From Burkholderia sp. WSM2232 (GTDB lineage: Bacteria; Pseudomonadota; Gammaproteobacteria; Burkholderiales; Burkholderiaceae): a DNA stretch of 64,000 nucleotides. Below, piece after piece: positions 26,471-37,209 of this stretch. The first letter of the stretch is position 1; the number at the start of each line of letters is the position of its first letter. The position numbers and the translations under genes are program-made. The stretch spans positions 51,611 to 115,610 of the forward strand of contig NZ_AWZV01000024.1 of the NCBI RefSeq assembly GCF_000472545.1. The letters are read 5' to 3'. The notes under the pieces are model-generated. The model was not told the DNA's origin, ran no database searches, and saw only the letters and a program-made list of their open reading frames with translations.

Positions 26471-27424
26471 ATGCGGGCAACCCTTTCACTCGTGCCAGAA
26501 ACGTCATCCAGCCTGCTTTCGGGCTCACTTCTGAACCTCCTGCCAGGACAGCTGGCGGCCGATTCAGGTCAGGCGTTCGGCAGCCTGCCCGCAGTTTTGC
26601 AGTTCGCGTTTGCGATCGTGTTCGGCCTCGTGATCGGCAGCTTCCTGAACGTGGTCGTGCATCGCGTGCCGATCATGCTCGAACGGGCGTGGCGGCTCGA
26701 AGTGAGTGAGGCGACCGACCAACCTCTCGAAGAAGACGGCTTGCCGGCACGCTACAACCTGTGGGTGCCGCGTAGTGCATGCCCTCACTGCGGGCACGTG
26801 CTGCGGGCGTGGGAGAACGTGCCGCTGCTGAGTTATCTGTTGCTGCGCGGGCGTTGCTCCGCGTGCAAGGTCCACGTGAGCCTGCGTTATCCGCTGCTCG
26901 AGGCCGGCAGCGCGGCGCTCGCCGCGGCCGCGTTGGCGCTGTTCGGCCCGACGCTGCCTGCGCTCGCGGCGTTTGGACTGTGCGCGGCATTGCTCGCGAT
27001 GAGCGCGATCGACATCGACACCCATCTACTGCCCGACTCGATGACGCTGCCGCTGCTGTGGGCCGGCATCATTGTCAATTTCAACGGCGTGTTTGCGAGC
27101 CTCCACGACGCGGTGCTCGGCGCTATCTTCGGGTATCTGGTGCTGTGGGCCGTGCACTGGCTGTTCCGGCTGGTGCGAGGCATCGACGGCATGGGCTACG
27201 GCGACTTCAAGCTGCTGGCAGCGCTGGGTGCGTGGCTTGGCTGGGCGGCGCTTCCTCAGATCGTGCTGGTCGCCGCGGTCGCCGGCGCGGTCGTGGGACT
27301 TGCGGCAACGTGGCGCGGCCGCATGCGCTTCGAAGAGCCGCTGCCCTTTGGACCATTTCTCGCCGCGGGCGGCGCGCTCACCCTGTTTCTCGGCACACCG
27401 CTCTACCTGGCTTTGGGAGGCTGA
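26471..27424 (+). CDS. pilD: Prepilin peptidase / N-methyltransferase (A24 family)
   Basis: The 317-residue inner-membrane bifunctional enzyme cleaves prepilin leaders and methylates the new N terminus. The N-terminal cytoplasmic domain has the tetracysteine motif CPHCG...CSACK, which binds zinc for the methyltransferase. Catalytic aspartates are in AIDIDTHLLPD and GMGYGDFKLLA (GxGD protease pair). About eight membrane segments follow. A leading stretch of about 45 residues precedes the conserved FGLVIGSFLNVVVHRVP, and a shorter start is possible. It lies 27 bp after the PilC-like gene, 3 bp before coaE. Confidence 0.93.
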   Translation: MRATLSLVPETSSSLLSGSLLNLLPGQLAADSGQAFGSLPAVLQFAFAIVFGLVIGSFLNVVVHRVPIMLERAWRLEVSEATDQPLEEDGLPARYNLWVPRSACPHCGHVLRAWENVPLLSYLLLRGRCSACKVHVSLRYPLLEAGSAALAAAALALFGPTLPALAAFGLCAALLAMSAIDIDTHLLPDSMTLPLLWAGIIVNFNGVFASLHDAVLGAIFGYLVLWAVHWLFRLVRGIDGMGYGDFKLLAALGAWLGWAALPQIVLVAAVAGAVVGLAATWRGRMRFEEPLPFGPFLAAGGALTLFLGTPLYLALGG

Positions 27425-27427
27425 AGC

Positions 27428-28030
27428 ATGTTTGTCGTCGGATTGACTGGCGGGATCGGCAGCGGCAAATCGACCGTGGCGGACCTGTTCGCGGCGCACG
27501 GCGTCCCGATTGTCGACACCGACCTGATCGCGCATCGCGTGACTGCGCCGCACGGTATCGCGATGCCGCAAATCGCCGCGGAGTTCGGCAACGCATTCGT
27601 CGCGGCCGACGGCTCGCTCGACCGCGCGCGCATGCGGGCACTCGTCTTTAGCGACGACGCCGCGCGTAAGCGCCTCGAGAACATCACGCACCCGCTGATT
27701 CGCGCGGAAACCGAGCGCGAGCAACGCGAGGCCAAGGGACCGTACCTGATCGTCGTGGTGCCGCTACTCGTCGAGTCGGGCAACTGGAAAGACCGTGTGA
27801 ACCGCGTGCTCGCTGTGGATTGCAGCGTGGAGACGCAAATCTCCCGCGTGATGAGCCGCAATGGTTTTAGCCGCGAGCAGGTGCTCGCGATCATCGCGCG
27901 ACAGGCGACCCGTGAAGCACGCCTTGCAGCCGCAGACGATGTGATCGTGAACGACAATACGCCGCTTGCCACGCTAGCGGCAGGAGTTAAAGCGCAGCAT
28001 CTGGCGTACCTGGGATTGGCGGCGGCGTAG
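27428..28030 (+). CDS. coaE: Dephospho-CoA kinase
   Basis: The 200-residue P-loop kinase catalyses the last step of coenzyme A synthesis. The P-loop is GLTGGIGSGKST at residues 6-17, and the substrate region is VDTDLIAHRV with LENITHPLIRAE. Length is standard. It begins 3 nt after the pilD stop, a pilD-coaE junction seen widely in beta- and gamma-proteobacteria, followed by zapD and yacG. Confidence 0.97.
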   Translation: MFVVGLTGGIGSGKSTVADLFAAHGVPIVDTDLIAHRVTAPHGIAMPQIAAEFGNAFVAADGSLDRARMRALVFSDDAARKRLENITHPLIRAETEREQREAKGPYLIVVVPLLVESGNWKDRVNRVLAVDCSVETQISRVMSRNGFSREQVLAIIARQATREARLAAADDVIVNDNTPLATLAAGVKAQHLAYLGLAAA

Positions 28031-28375
28031 TTGGCGTAGTTGGCGCACTGCCGCAGGCGGCGTAGTTGCCCCAGCCCGTGCAACCAGCCGCCGGCCATCG
28101 TGTCACAGTCAGCATCCTCGAACGGGCGCACCCGCGCAGAGCTGCAATTTCTGCCGCCACATCGCCCAAGCAGAAAACCAGGCGCGCCCAGCAGTCCCCT
28201 TGGCGCAAATCATTGAACTTCGGCACTTTCCGTATGCCGAAGCTGCAGAAAACGGCCGAAAACACGCGGAAAAGTTTGCTTGAGCGCGCGCAAAATGCGC
28301 GTGATTGCTAGGGTAGTCCCACGGCATTAGAATGTCCTGCATTCCCGTCACCGACCACGCCCGAGGCGAGCCCGC
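28031..28375. other. coaE-zapD intergenic region
   Basis: The first 40 bp hold a degenerate GGCGTAGTT repeat that begins inside the coaE stop region (copies at about 28020, 28029 and 28056). The middle has no recognisable feature. The last 70 bp hold the candidate zapD promoter. Confidence 0.5.
28305..28333 (+). promoter_or_regulatory. Candidate zapD promoter
   Basis: TTGCTA (28305-28310), 17 bp, TAGAAT (28328-28333). Transcription would begin near 28340, about 36 nt before the zapD start. Confidence 0.55.
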
Positions 28376-29131
28376 TTGATCCTTTACGAGTACCCCTTCA
28401 ACGAGCGAATCCGGACGCTATTGCGCCTCGAGGACCTGTTCGAGCGCTTCGCGTTCTTTCTGACGCAGGAAGACGCCAGGGAACATCACGTCGCACTGAC
28501 CACGCTGTTCGAAATCTCCGAGGTAGCAGGTCGCGCGGATCTCAAGTCGGATCTGATGAAGGAACTCGAGCGGCAGCGGCAAACGCTCGCGCCGTTTCGC
28601 GGCAATCCGGGAATCGAGCAGAACGCGCTCGAGGCCGTGCTCGGCGAGATCGAACAGACGCTGGCGGGACTCTCGCAAATGCAGGGGAAAACCGGGCAGC
28701 ATCTTGCAGAGAACGAATGGCTTGCCAGCATCCGCAGCCGGGCAATCATCCCGGGCGGCACCTGCAAGTTCGACCTGCCGTCCTACTACGCGTGGCAGCA
28801 GTTTCATCCCGACCAACGCCGGCAAGACATCGCCAAATGGGTCACGCCGCTGGTGCCGCTGCGCGACGCCGCCACCATCGTGCTGCGGCTTGCCCGGGAG
28901 TCCGGCCAGGCGTCCAAGGTCATGGCTATGGCAGGCAGCTATCAGCAAATGCTGTCGGGCCGCTCATATCAATTGATGCAGGTGCGCGTCGCGCCCGAGT
29001 TGCGCGTGATTCCGGAGGCCAGCGCCAACAAGTACATGCTGTGGGTGCGCTTCACGGTGCAGGACGGCGATCTGCGTCCGCGCGCAGTGGATGTCGACGT
29101 GCCCTTTCAGCTCACGCTCTGCAGCCTGTAA
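28376..29131 (+). CDS. zapD: Cell division protein ZapD
   Basis: The 251-residue all-alpha/beta cytoplasmic protein (old name DUF1342/YacF) binds the FtsZ C terminus and bundles protofilaments in the Z-ring. Conserved pieces are YEYPFNERIRTLLRLE near the N terminus and the central DLPSYYAWQ and NKYMLWVRFTVQDGD regions. The start is TTG 28376, preceded by GAGGCGAG; the next methionine would remove the conserved N terminus. It lies between coaE and yacG, as in E. coli. Its target ftsZ is about 9 kb away. Confidence 0.95.
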   Translation: MILYEYPFNERIRTLLRLEDLFERFAFFLTQEDAREHHVALTTLFEISEVAGRADLKSDLMKELERQRQTLAPFRGNPGIEQNALEAVLGEIEQTLAGLSQMQGKTGQHLAENEWLASIRSRAIIPGGTCKFDLPSYYAWQQFHPDQRRQDIAKWVTPLVPLRDAATIVLRLARESGQASKVMAMAGSYQQMLSGRSYQLMQVRVAPELRVIPEASANKYMLWVRFTVQDGDLRPRAVDVDVPFQLTLCSL

Positions 29132-29259
29132 GCCGGCTTCGTACCACCGTCAGATAGATTCGGTTCCGAGCAGGCGGTCTCGCTCGTCCCCGCCTTTGAA
29201 GCGGCGCGAAATGCCCTTATATTCGATACTTGTTCCATTTGCACTGACTGCCTGACCGT

Positions 29260-29457
29260 ATGCCAACCGTCGTCAAATGCCCTACTTGCGGAAAAGACGT
29301 CCGCTGGACACCTGAAAGCAGGTTTCGCCCTTTCTGCTCCGAGCGCTGCAGACAGATCGATCTTGGCGCCTGGGCCGCCGAGAAGTACAAGATCGGTGGG
29401 ACCGATCAGGAAGCGCCGTCGGACGAGACGCCAGGCGGCGACTACAACCCTCACTGA
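29260..29457 (+). CDS. yacG: DNA gyrase inhibitor YacG
   Basis: The 65-residue zinc protein has the treble-clef motif CPTCG at residues 7-11 and FCSERC at residues 26-31, the four cysteines that bind zinc. The E. coli protein inhibits gyrase by binding GyrB; the function here is inferred from family membership. It is preceded by a 128-bp gap after zapD and has no overlap with its neighbours. Confidence 0.95.
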   Translation: MPTVVKCPTCGKDVRWTPESRFRPFCSERCRQIDLGAWAAEKYKIGGTDQEAPSDETPGGDYNPH

Positions 29458-29461
29458 CCGA

Positions 29462-29484
29462 CACGGCGCGCAGTTTGCGCCGTG
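29462..29484 (+). terminator. Hairpin after yacG
   Basis: Stem CACGGCGC/GCGCCGTG (29462-29469 with 29477-29484) has a 7-nt loop and no clear T-run, so termination is uncertain. It lies between converging genes. Confidence 0.4.
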
Positions 29485-29589
29485 CCTTCGTTATGGCGCG
29501 CGACAACCGGCGCGGGCCGTGTGCCGCGGAGCGCGCAACCAGACCGCACACGCCCGCAACCGAAACCACGCATCGCGCTTGAGCGCCAC

Positions 29590-30015
29590 CTATTCCGTGT
29601 GCTCCGCCGCGAGCCATTCCAGCACGGGAATGGTGGCCGGCAGCAGCGGCGAAACCTCCGCGGGCAACGCCTGCCAGACGAACGCCTGACCTTCGCGGCC
29701 GTGCGGCTCGCCGGTCCACTGCGTCACCTTGCAGAAAAAGAGCCGCACATAGGCGTGCGGATAATCGTGTTCGAGCGTATGCCACAAGTGGCATGCCTTG
29801 ACGTCGATACCGAGTTCCTCGTGCAACTCGCGCGCGAGCGCCGCCTCGACGGATTCCCCCGCTTCCAGCTTGCCACCCGGGAATTCCCAGTAGCCTTCGT
29901 ACGGCTTGCCTGCCGGACGCTGCGCCAACAGATAGCGCCCATCCGGCTGCACGAGCACGCCGACAGCGACCTCCGTGACGGGGCGGCCGGCCGCGTTCTT
30001 CTGCGCGTCGCTCAT
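29590..30015 (-). CDS. NUDIX hydrolase, MutT-like (8-oxo-dGTP diphosphatase type)
   Basis: The 141-residue Nudix enzyme has its box in EFPGGKLEAGESVEAAL plus ARELHEELGI (GX5EX7REUXEEXGU pattern complete). Surroundings such as GVLVQPDGRYLLAQRP match MutT, which hydrolyses oxidised dGTP. Specificity is inferred. Start ATG 30015 overlaps the upstream DUF815 gene stop by 4 bp (30012-30015), a tight coupling. The neighbourhood (secA, argJ, DUF815 ATPase, mutT, with yacG opposite) corresponds to the secA-mutT-yacG region of E. coli. Confidence 0.92.
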   Translation of the reverse strand: MSDAQKNAAGRPVTEVAVGVLVQPDGRYLLAQRPAGKPYEGYWEFPGGKLEAGESVEAALARELHEELGIDVKACHLWHTLEHDYPHAYVRLFFCKVTQWTGEPHGREGQAFVWQALPAEVSPLLPATIPVLEWLAAEHTE

Positions 30016-30881
30016 GGCTGCGATTTCCGGCCGGACCAGTCGCGTGCGAACTGCCATGCGACACGCCCCGAACGCGACCCGCGCTCGAGCGCCCACACCA
30101 GCGCGTCGCCGCGGGCCGCTTCGACTTCCGCGTCGTTGCAGCCAAAGTGCCGCAGCCAGTGCGCGATGATCGACAGGTAGTCGTCCTGCTTGAACGGATA
30201 AAAGCTGACCCACAAGCCGAAACGTTCTGACAGCGAGATCTTTTCTTCGACAAGCTCACCCGGGTGAATCTCACCATCGGACGTGTGCTTGTAAGTCTCG
30301 TTGTCGCTCATGTACTCGGGCAGCAGATGCCGACGGTTCGACGTCGCGTAAATCAGCACGTTGTCCGACTGGGCGGCGACCGACCCGTCGAGCGCGACCT
30401 TGAGCGCCTTGTAGCCCGACTCGCCGTCTTCGAACGAAAGGTCGTCGCAGAACACCACGAAGCGTTCGGGCCGCTGCGCGATCAGCTCGACAATGTCGCC
30501 GAGATCGTGCAGATCGTCCTTGTCCACTTCTATGAGACGCAGGCCGTCTTTGGCGTATGCGTTCAGACAGGCCTTGATCAACGACGACTTGCCGGTGCCG
30601 CGCGCGCCCGTCAAGAGCACGTTGTTAGCCGGCAGCTTGTGCACGAACTGGCGCGTGTTCTGCTCGATCAGCGCTTTCTGGCGATCGATGTTTTGCAGAT
30701 CGTCCAGCGTGATCGTCGAAATGGCCGGCACCGCTTGCAGATAGCCGCGCCCCTGGCGCTTGCGCCAGCGGAAAGCGACCGCCGCCGACCAGTCGATCTC
30801 AGGCGCGGCGGGCGGCAGCATGGCTTCCAGGCGCACGAGCACAGCTTCGGCCCGTGTCAGAAACTGTTCGAGTTTGTCCAT
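30012..30881 (-). CDS. DUF815 P-loop ATPase
   Basis: The 289-residue AAA-like ATPase has Walker A VLLTGARGTGKSSL (about residues 88-101) and Walker B FVVFCDDLSFE with IYATSNRRHLLPE (sensor-1-like Asn). This matches the DUF815 family, whose cellular role is not established. ATG 30881 is the first in-frame start, 39 bp from argJ. It overlaps the MutT-like gene by 4 bp, so the two products are made together. Confidence 0.88.
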   Translation of the reverse strand: MDKLEQFLTRAEAVLVRLEAMLPPAAPEIDWSAAVAFRWRKRQGRGYLQAVPAISTITLDDLQNIDRQKALIEQNTRQFVHKLPANNVLLTGARGTGKSSLIKACLNAYAKDGLRLIEVDKDDLHDLGDIVELIAQRPERFVVFCDDLSFEDGESGYKALKVALDGSVAAQSDNVLIYATSNRRHLLPEYMSDNETYKHTSDGEIHPGELVEEKISLSERFGLWVSFYPFKQDDYLSIIAHWLRHFGCNDAEVEAARGDALVWALERGSRSGRVAWQFARDWSGRKSQP

Positions 30882-30920
30882 GACAATGAATAAGCGGCGA
30901 GCGCCGCGTAATGAACCCGG

Positions 30921-32162
30921 TTAGGAGCGGTAGTCGGCGTTGATGCTCACGTAGTCGTGCGACAGATCGCAAGTCCAGATCGTGGCTTGCGCATCGCCGC
31001 GGCCGAGCACGACGCGAATGCCGATCTCGCTCTTCTTCATGACGCGCTGGCCGTCTTCTTCGCGGTATGCCGGGTTGCGGCCACCGGCTGTGGCAACCAG
31101 CACGTCGTCCAGATACAGATCGATCTTGCCGACGTCGAGATCGTCGATGCCGGCATAGCCGATGGCGGCCAGAATGCGGCCAAGGTTCGGGTCCGATGCA
31201 TAGAACGCCGTCTTCACGAGCGGCGAATGGCCGATCGCATACGCAATCTGGCGACATTCGCCGACGCTCGAACCGCCTTCCACATGAACCGTCATGAACT
31301 TGGTCGCGCCTTCGCCGTCGCGCACGATCAGTTGCGCAAGCGTCTGCGCGACTTCGGTCACCGCATCGCGCAACGCTGCGTAAGCGGGCGAGTCGGTGGA
31401 GGTGATCGCGGGCAGGCTGGATTTGCCCGACGCAATCAGGATGAACGAATCGTTGGTGGAGGTATCGCCGTCGATCGTAATGCAGTTGAACGAGCGGTCC
31501 GCCACATGTTTGACGAGCGCGTCGAGCACCGGCTGCGCAACGGCGGCGTCGAACGCGAGAAAGCCGAGCATGGTCGCCATGTTCGGCTTGATCATGCCGG
31601 CGCCCTTGCTGATGCCGGTCAGCGTGACCGTGTGCCCTTCAATCGTGACCTGGCGCGAGGTTGCCTTCGGCAGCGTGTCGGTGGTCATGATTGCCTGCGC
31701 GGCGTCGTACCAGTTCGCTTCCTTGCGGTTGGCCAACGCGGCGGGCAAGCCCGCCTTCAGACGGTCGACCGGCAGCGGCTCCAGAATCACGCCTGTCGAA
31801 AACGGCAGCACCTGTTCGGGTGCGATGTCGGCCAGCCGCGCGAGTTCCGCGCAGGTCTCGCGTGCATGCGCGAGCCCCGGTTCGCCAGTGCCCGCATTCG
31901 CGTTGCCAGTGTTGATCACCAGCGCCCGAATCGGCTTGCCGCCGGCGCGCACGCGCTCCAGATTCTCGCGGCAGACGGTGACCGGCGCCGCGCAGAAGCG
32001 GTTTTGCGTGAACACGCCACCGACCGTCGCGCCTTCGTCGACGGAAATGACCAGCACGTCCTTGCGGTTCGGCTTGCGGATGTTCGCCTCCGCCCAACCG
32101 AGCGTGACGCCGGCGACGGGATGCAGTTGAGCGGGATCGATCGAAGGGAAATTGACAGCCAT
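30921..32162 (-). CDS. argJ: Bifunctional glutamate N-acetyltransferase / amino-acid acetyltransferase
   Basis: The 413-residue ArgJ transfers acetyl from N-acetylornithine to glutamate and, if bifunctional, from acetyl-CoA, in arginine synthesis. The self-cleavage site lies at the KPNMATMLGF region, where the Thr after Ala becomes the nucleophile of the beta chain. Other family pieces are VFTQNRFCAAPV and DGDTSTNDSF. ATG 32162 (MAVNFPSIDP) is the usual start; a longer frame to 32246 is not supported. It is transcribed after secA (165-bp gap). Confidence 0.96.
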   Translation of the reverse strand: MAVNFPSIDPAQLHPVAGVTLGWAEANIRKPNRKDVLVISVDEGATVGGVFTQNRFCAAPVTVCRENLERVRAGGKPIRALVINTGNANAGTGEPGLAHARETCAELARLADIAPEQVLPFSTGVILEPLPVDRLKAGLPAALANRKEANWYDAAQAIMTTDTLPKATSRQVTIEGHTVTLTGISKGAGMIKPNMATMLGFLAFDAAVAQPVLDALVKHVADRSFNCITIDGDTSTNDSFILIASGKSSLPAITSTDSPAYAALRDAVTEVAQTLAQLIVRDGEGATKFMTVHVEGGSSVGECRQIAYAIGHSPLVKTAFYASDPNLGRILAAIGYAGIDDLDVGKIDLYLDDVLVATAGGRNPAYREEDGQRVMKKSEIGIRVVLGRGDAQATIWTCDLSHDYVSINADYRS

Positions 32163-32292
32163 GGTCGCGACCTGTCGAAGAAAATGCCGGCGGGCGCCGG
32201 CATCGAGGGAAACGGAACTGGTGGCCCGGTCAGGAAGCCGTGCCACCGCGCAATCAACAACACAACACGGTGCGAAAGAGCCGCTGTCAAGC

Positions 32293-32322
32293 GAGGCGGC
32301 GCGCCTCGAAGCGCGCCGCCTT
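32293..32322 (-). terminator. Strong GC hairpin downstream of secA
   Basis: A 12-bp stem (11 Watson-Crick plus one G-T; 32293-32304 with 32311-32322) and a 6-nt loop start 5 bp after the secA stop on the minus strand. No T-run follows, so it may terminate weakly or protect the secA mRNA 3' end before argJ. Confidence 0.5.
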
Positions 32323-32327
32323 CGACA

Positions 32328-35138
<2,811 letters not shown>

Positions 35139-35427
35139 CGGATCGGTGTCTGCGTCGCGGCTTCGGCTGGTTGGCGGACATGCGGTTCCCGCATGCGCGC
35201 TCCGGGGTCAGAAGGGCCTCGGCGGCTTAGTCCAAGAGTGAATTCGAATCGGGGATTTTAGCACGCGCCCCCGCCCACGCCTGTGTCGACGGCGCGACGC
35301 CCGCGGGCACCGAAGCCCGCCGCGCCGCGCTTTGACGGTGCGACAACGCGCGGCGCTCGCCGCACCTCGCGCGGTACAATCGCGGCGTATCTTCACATGT
35401 GCTGCGCCCACGCCGCTACTCTAGAAC

Positions 35428-35913
35428 ATGAGCCGTTCTCCCTCGTTTTCAAGGCCGCCGCCCAAGCAGTTCAACGTGCGCCGGCCGCAGCCGGTCGTCG
35501 AGGTGCTCAACCGCACCGACGCGTTTGCCGCGCTGCGCGCGGGCGTCGAGCAGATCGCCGCGCTCGAGAAGGATCTGCGCGACCTGCTGCCCGACTATCT
35601 GGCGACGAGCGTGGAACCCGGTTTTATCAAGGAAGGCGTGCTGGCGCTCTTCGCCGCGCACAATGCGCTCGCGGCGCGCCTGCGGCATCTGGAGCCGCGG
35701 CTGCTGGCGGATCTGCAACAGCGCGGCTGGCCGGTAAATGCGCTGCGCATCCGGGTCCGCCCGCAGCCCGCCAGACAACCGCCGCCGGAAAAACAGGCGC
35801 GCATGACGCCCGCTGGCGCCGACGCGTTGCACGCGCTCAGTGAATCTCTCGCGCCTTCGCCTTTGCGCGAAGCGCTGGCGAAAATGGCGGCAAGGCACCG
35901 GAGAAATCGCTGA
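35428..35913 (+). CDS. dciA: DciA-like (DUF721) replicative helicase loader
   Basis: The 161-residue protein has a DUF721/DciA domain with conserved VLVLFAAHNALAARLRHLEP-type helices and GWPVNALRIRVRPQ. DciA is the ancestral loader of the replicative helicase DnaB in bacteria that lack DnaC. An N-terminal basic, Ser/Pro-rich segment of about 20 residues and a C-terminal basic tail flank the domain. Position next to secA matches other beta-proteobacteria. The start is the ATG within GAACATGAGCC. It is followed at once by a bidirectional terminator. Confidence 0.85.
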   Translation: MSRSPSFSRPPPKQFNVRRPQPVVEVLNRTDAFAALRAGVEQIAALEKDLRDLLPDYLATSVEPGFIKEGVLALFAAHNALAARLRHLEPRLLADLQQRGWPVNALRIRVRPQPARQPPPEKQARMTPAGADALHALSESLAPSPLREALAKMAARHRRNR

Positions 35914-35917
35914 ACAA

Positions 35918-35951
35918 AAAAATAAGCGGCTCACATGAGCCGCTTATTTTT
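35918..35951. terminator. Bidirectional terminator between dciA and lpxC
   Basis: A perfect 15-bp stem AAAAATAAGCGGCTC/GAGCCGCTTATTTTT (35918-35932 with 35937-35951) has a 4-nt loop; the A/T ends serve as T-runs in both directions. It ends the dcw-lpxC minus-strand block and dciA. Confidence 0.93.
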
Positions 35952-35997
35952 CATACACTCGCTTCGGAAATTTCACCGGCGACGCGATGCCGGTTCC

Positions 35998-36915
35998 TTA
36001 CCCAAAAGCCGTCTGCGTCTCATACGCAAAGCCCCGCGGAGCCTTTTGCGTGTCGTTGAACGTGACGATTTCGTATGAATCTTCATGCGCGAGCAATTCG
36101 CGCAGCAACGCGTTGTTCAGGCCGTGGCCCGACTTATACGCGTCGTAGGAAGCCAGCAGCGGATGCCCGACCACATAAAGGTCGCCAATGGCGTCGAGCA
36201 TCTTGTGCTTTACGAACTCGTCGTCGTAGCGCAGTCCGTCGTTGTTCAAGATGCGGTATTCGTCGAGCACGATCGCGTTGTCCATGCTGCCACCGCGCGC
36301 GAGACCCAACTCGCGCATCATCTCGACTTCGTGCGCGAAGCCGAACGTGCGGGCGCGCGCGATTTCGCGCACGTACGACGTGTCGGCGAAGTCCACTTCC
36401 AGCGCCTGGCCGGTTTTGTCGACCGCCGGGTGACGGAAATCGATCGTGAACTTGAGCTTGAAACCGAAATACGGGTCGAGCCGGGCGAACTTGTCGCCGT
36501 CGCGAATCTCAACCGGCTTGGTGACCTTGATGAACTTCTTTGCCGCGTTCTGTTCTTCGATTCCCGCCGATTGAATCAGAAACACGAACGAGCTGGCGCT
36601 GCCGTCCATGATGGGAATTTCTTCGGCAGTGACGTCGACATACAGATTGTCGATGCCAAGACCGGCGCAGGCGGACATCAAATGCTCGATGGTCGAAACG
36701 CGCGCGCCGTCTTTCTGCAATACGGAAGCAAGACGGGTATCGCCAATCGCCATGGCCGACGCAGGAATGTCCACGGGCGTGGGCAAATCCACGCGCGAGA
36801 ACACGATGCCCGTATCCGGCGCTGCCGGGCGGAGCGTCAGGTTGACTTTACGGCCGGAGTGCAAACCGATGCCGACCGTCTTGACGATTGATTTGATAGT
36901 GCGCTGCTTCAACAT
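35998..36915 (-). CDS. lpxC: UDP-3-O-acyl-N-acetylglucosamine deacetylase LpxC
   Basis: The 305-residue zinc deacetylase catalyses the committed step of lipid A synthesis. Zinc ligands are the His in VSTIEHLMSA and the His and Asp in EFVKHKMLDAIGDLYV. The catalytic His is in KSGHGLNNALLR. The E. coli enzyme is also 305 residues. ATG 36915 (MLKQRTIKS) is the standard start; the longer frame to 36969 is the leader. It lies after ftsZ and the peroxiredoxin but has its own candidate promoter. No long degradation tail can be recognised at the C terminus. Confidence 0.97.
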   Translation of the reverse strand: MLKQRTIKSIVKTVGIGLHSGRKVNLTLRPAAPDTGIVFSRVDLPTPVDIPASAMAIGDTRLASVLQKDGARVSTIEHLMSACAGLGIDNLYVDVTAEEIPIMDGSASSFVFLIQSAGIEEQNAAKKFIKVTKPVEIRDGDKFARLDPYFGFKLKFTIDFRHPAVDKTGQALEVDFADTSYVREIARARTFGFAHEVEMMRELGLARGGSMDNAIVLDEYRILNNDGLRYDDEFVKHKMLDAIGDLYVVGHPLLASYDAYKSGHGLNNALLRELLAHEDSYEIVTFNDTQKAPRGFAYETQTAFG

Positions 36916-36929
36916 GGTGATCTTATTTT

Positions 36930-36948
36930 CGATTGAAAATCCCAATCG
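36930..36948 (-). promoter_or_regulatory. Alternative hairpins in the lpxC leader
   Basis: In minus-strand RNA, CGATTG (36948-36943) can pair with CAATCG (36935-36930). The same bases also take part in TCCCGATTGGGA and TTTTCAATCGAAAA hairpins. These three pairings exclude one another, and the lpxC ribosome-binding region is just downstream. Regulation is speculative. Confidence 0.35.
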
Positions 36949-36971
36949 GGACTTTTTGTTCCATAGCACGA

Positions 36972-36977
36972 ATTATA
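36972..36977 (-). promoter_or_regulatory. -10 element of a candidate lpxC promoter
   Basis: A perfect TATAAT on the minus strand (plus ATTATA) is placed for a start near 36965, about 50 nt before the lpxC ATG. The -35 is weak. Confidence 0.55.
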
Positions 36978-37075
36978 CTCCATAACCCTAAGGAGCGTCT
37001 TCGCGCGGAACGTATCAATCTGTTTCGCTGCGTTACCCGCGTTTTTCAACGGGCGCCCGTGAGGGAAAGCGTGAC

Positions 37076-37116
37076 GGGCCGGCGTCCGGAACGGAGGCGT
37101 TTCCGGTCGTCGGCCC
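37076..37116. repeat. 16-bp imperfect inverted repeat between peroxiredoxin and lpxC
   Basis: The arms at 37076-37091 and 37101-37116 match at 14 of 16 positions with a 9-nt loop. It lies about 94 bp after the peroxiredoxin stop codon on the minus strand with no T-run. It may be a transcript-end hairpin or a dispersed palindromic repeat. A separate perfect palindrome ACGGGCGCCCGT is at 37049-37060. Confidence 0.55.
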
Positions 37117-37209
37117 GCGTAACGGCCTGTCACAAAGCGTCGTTTCCGCCGTTGCCGTTGCGCCACACGATGAACCGCGTGCGCGGCGAAGGCGCTGACG
37201 CTTACATAA

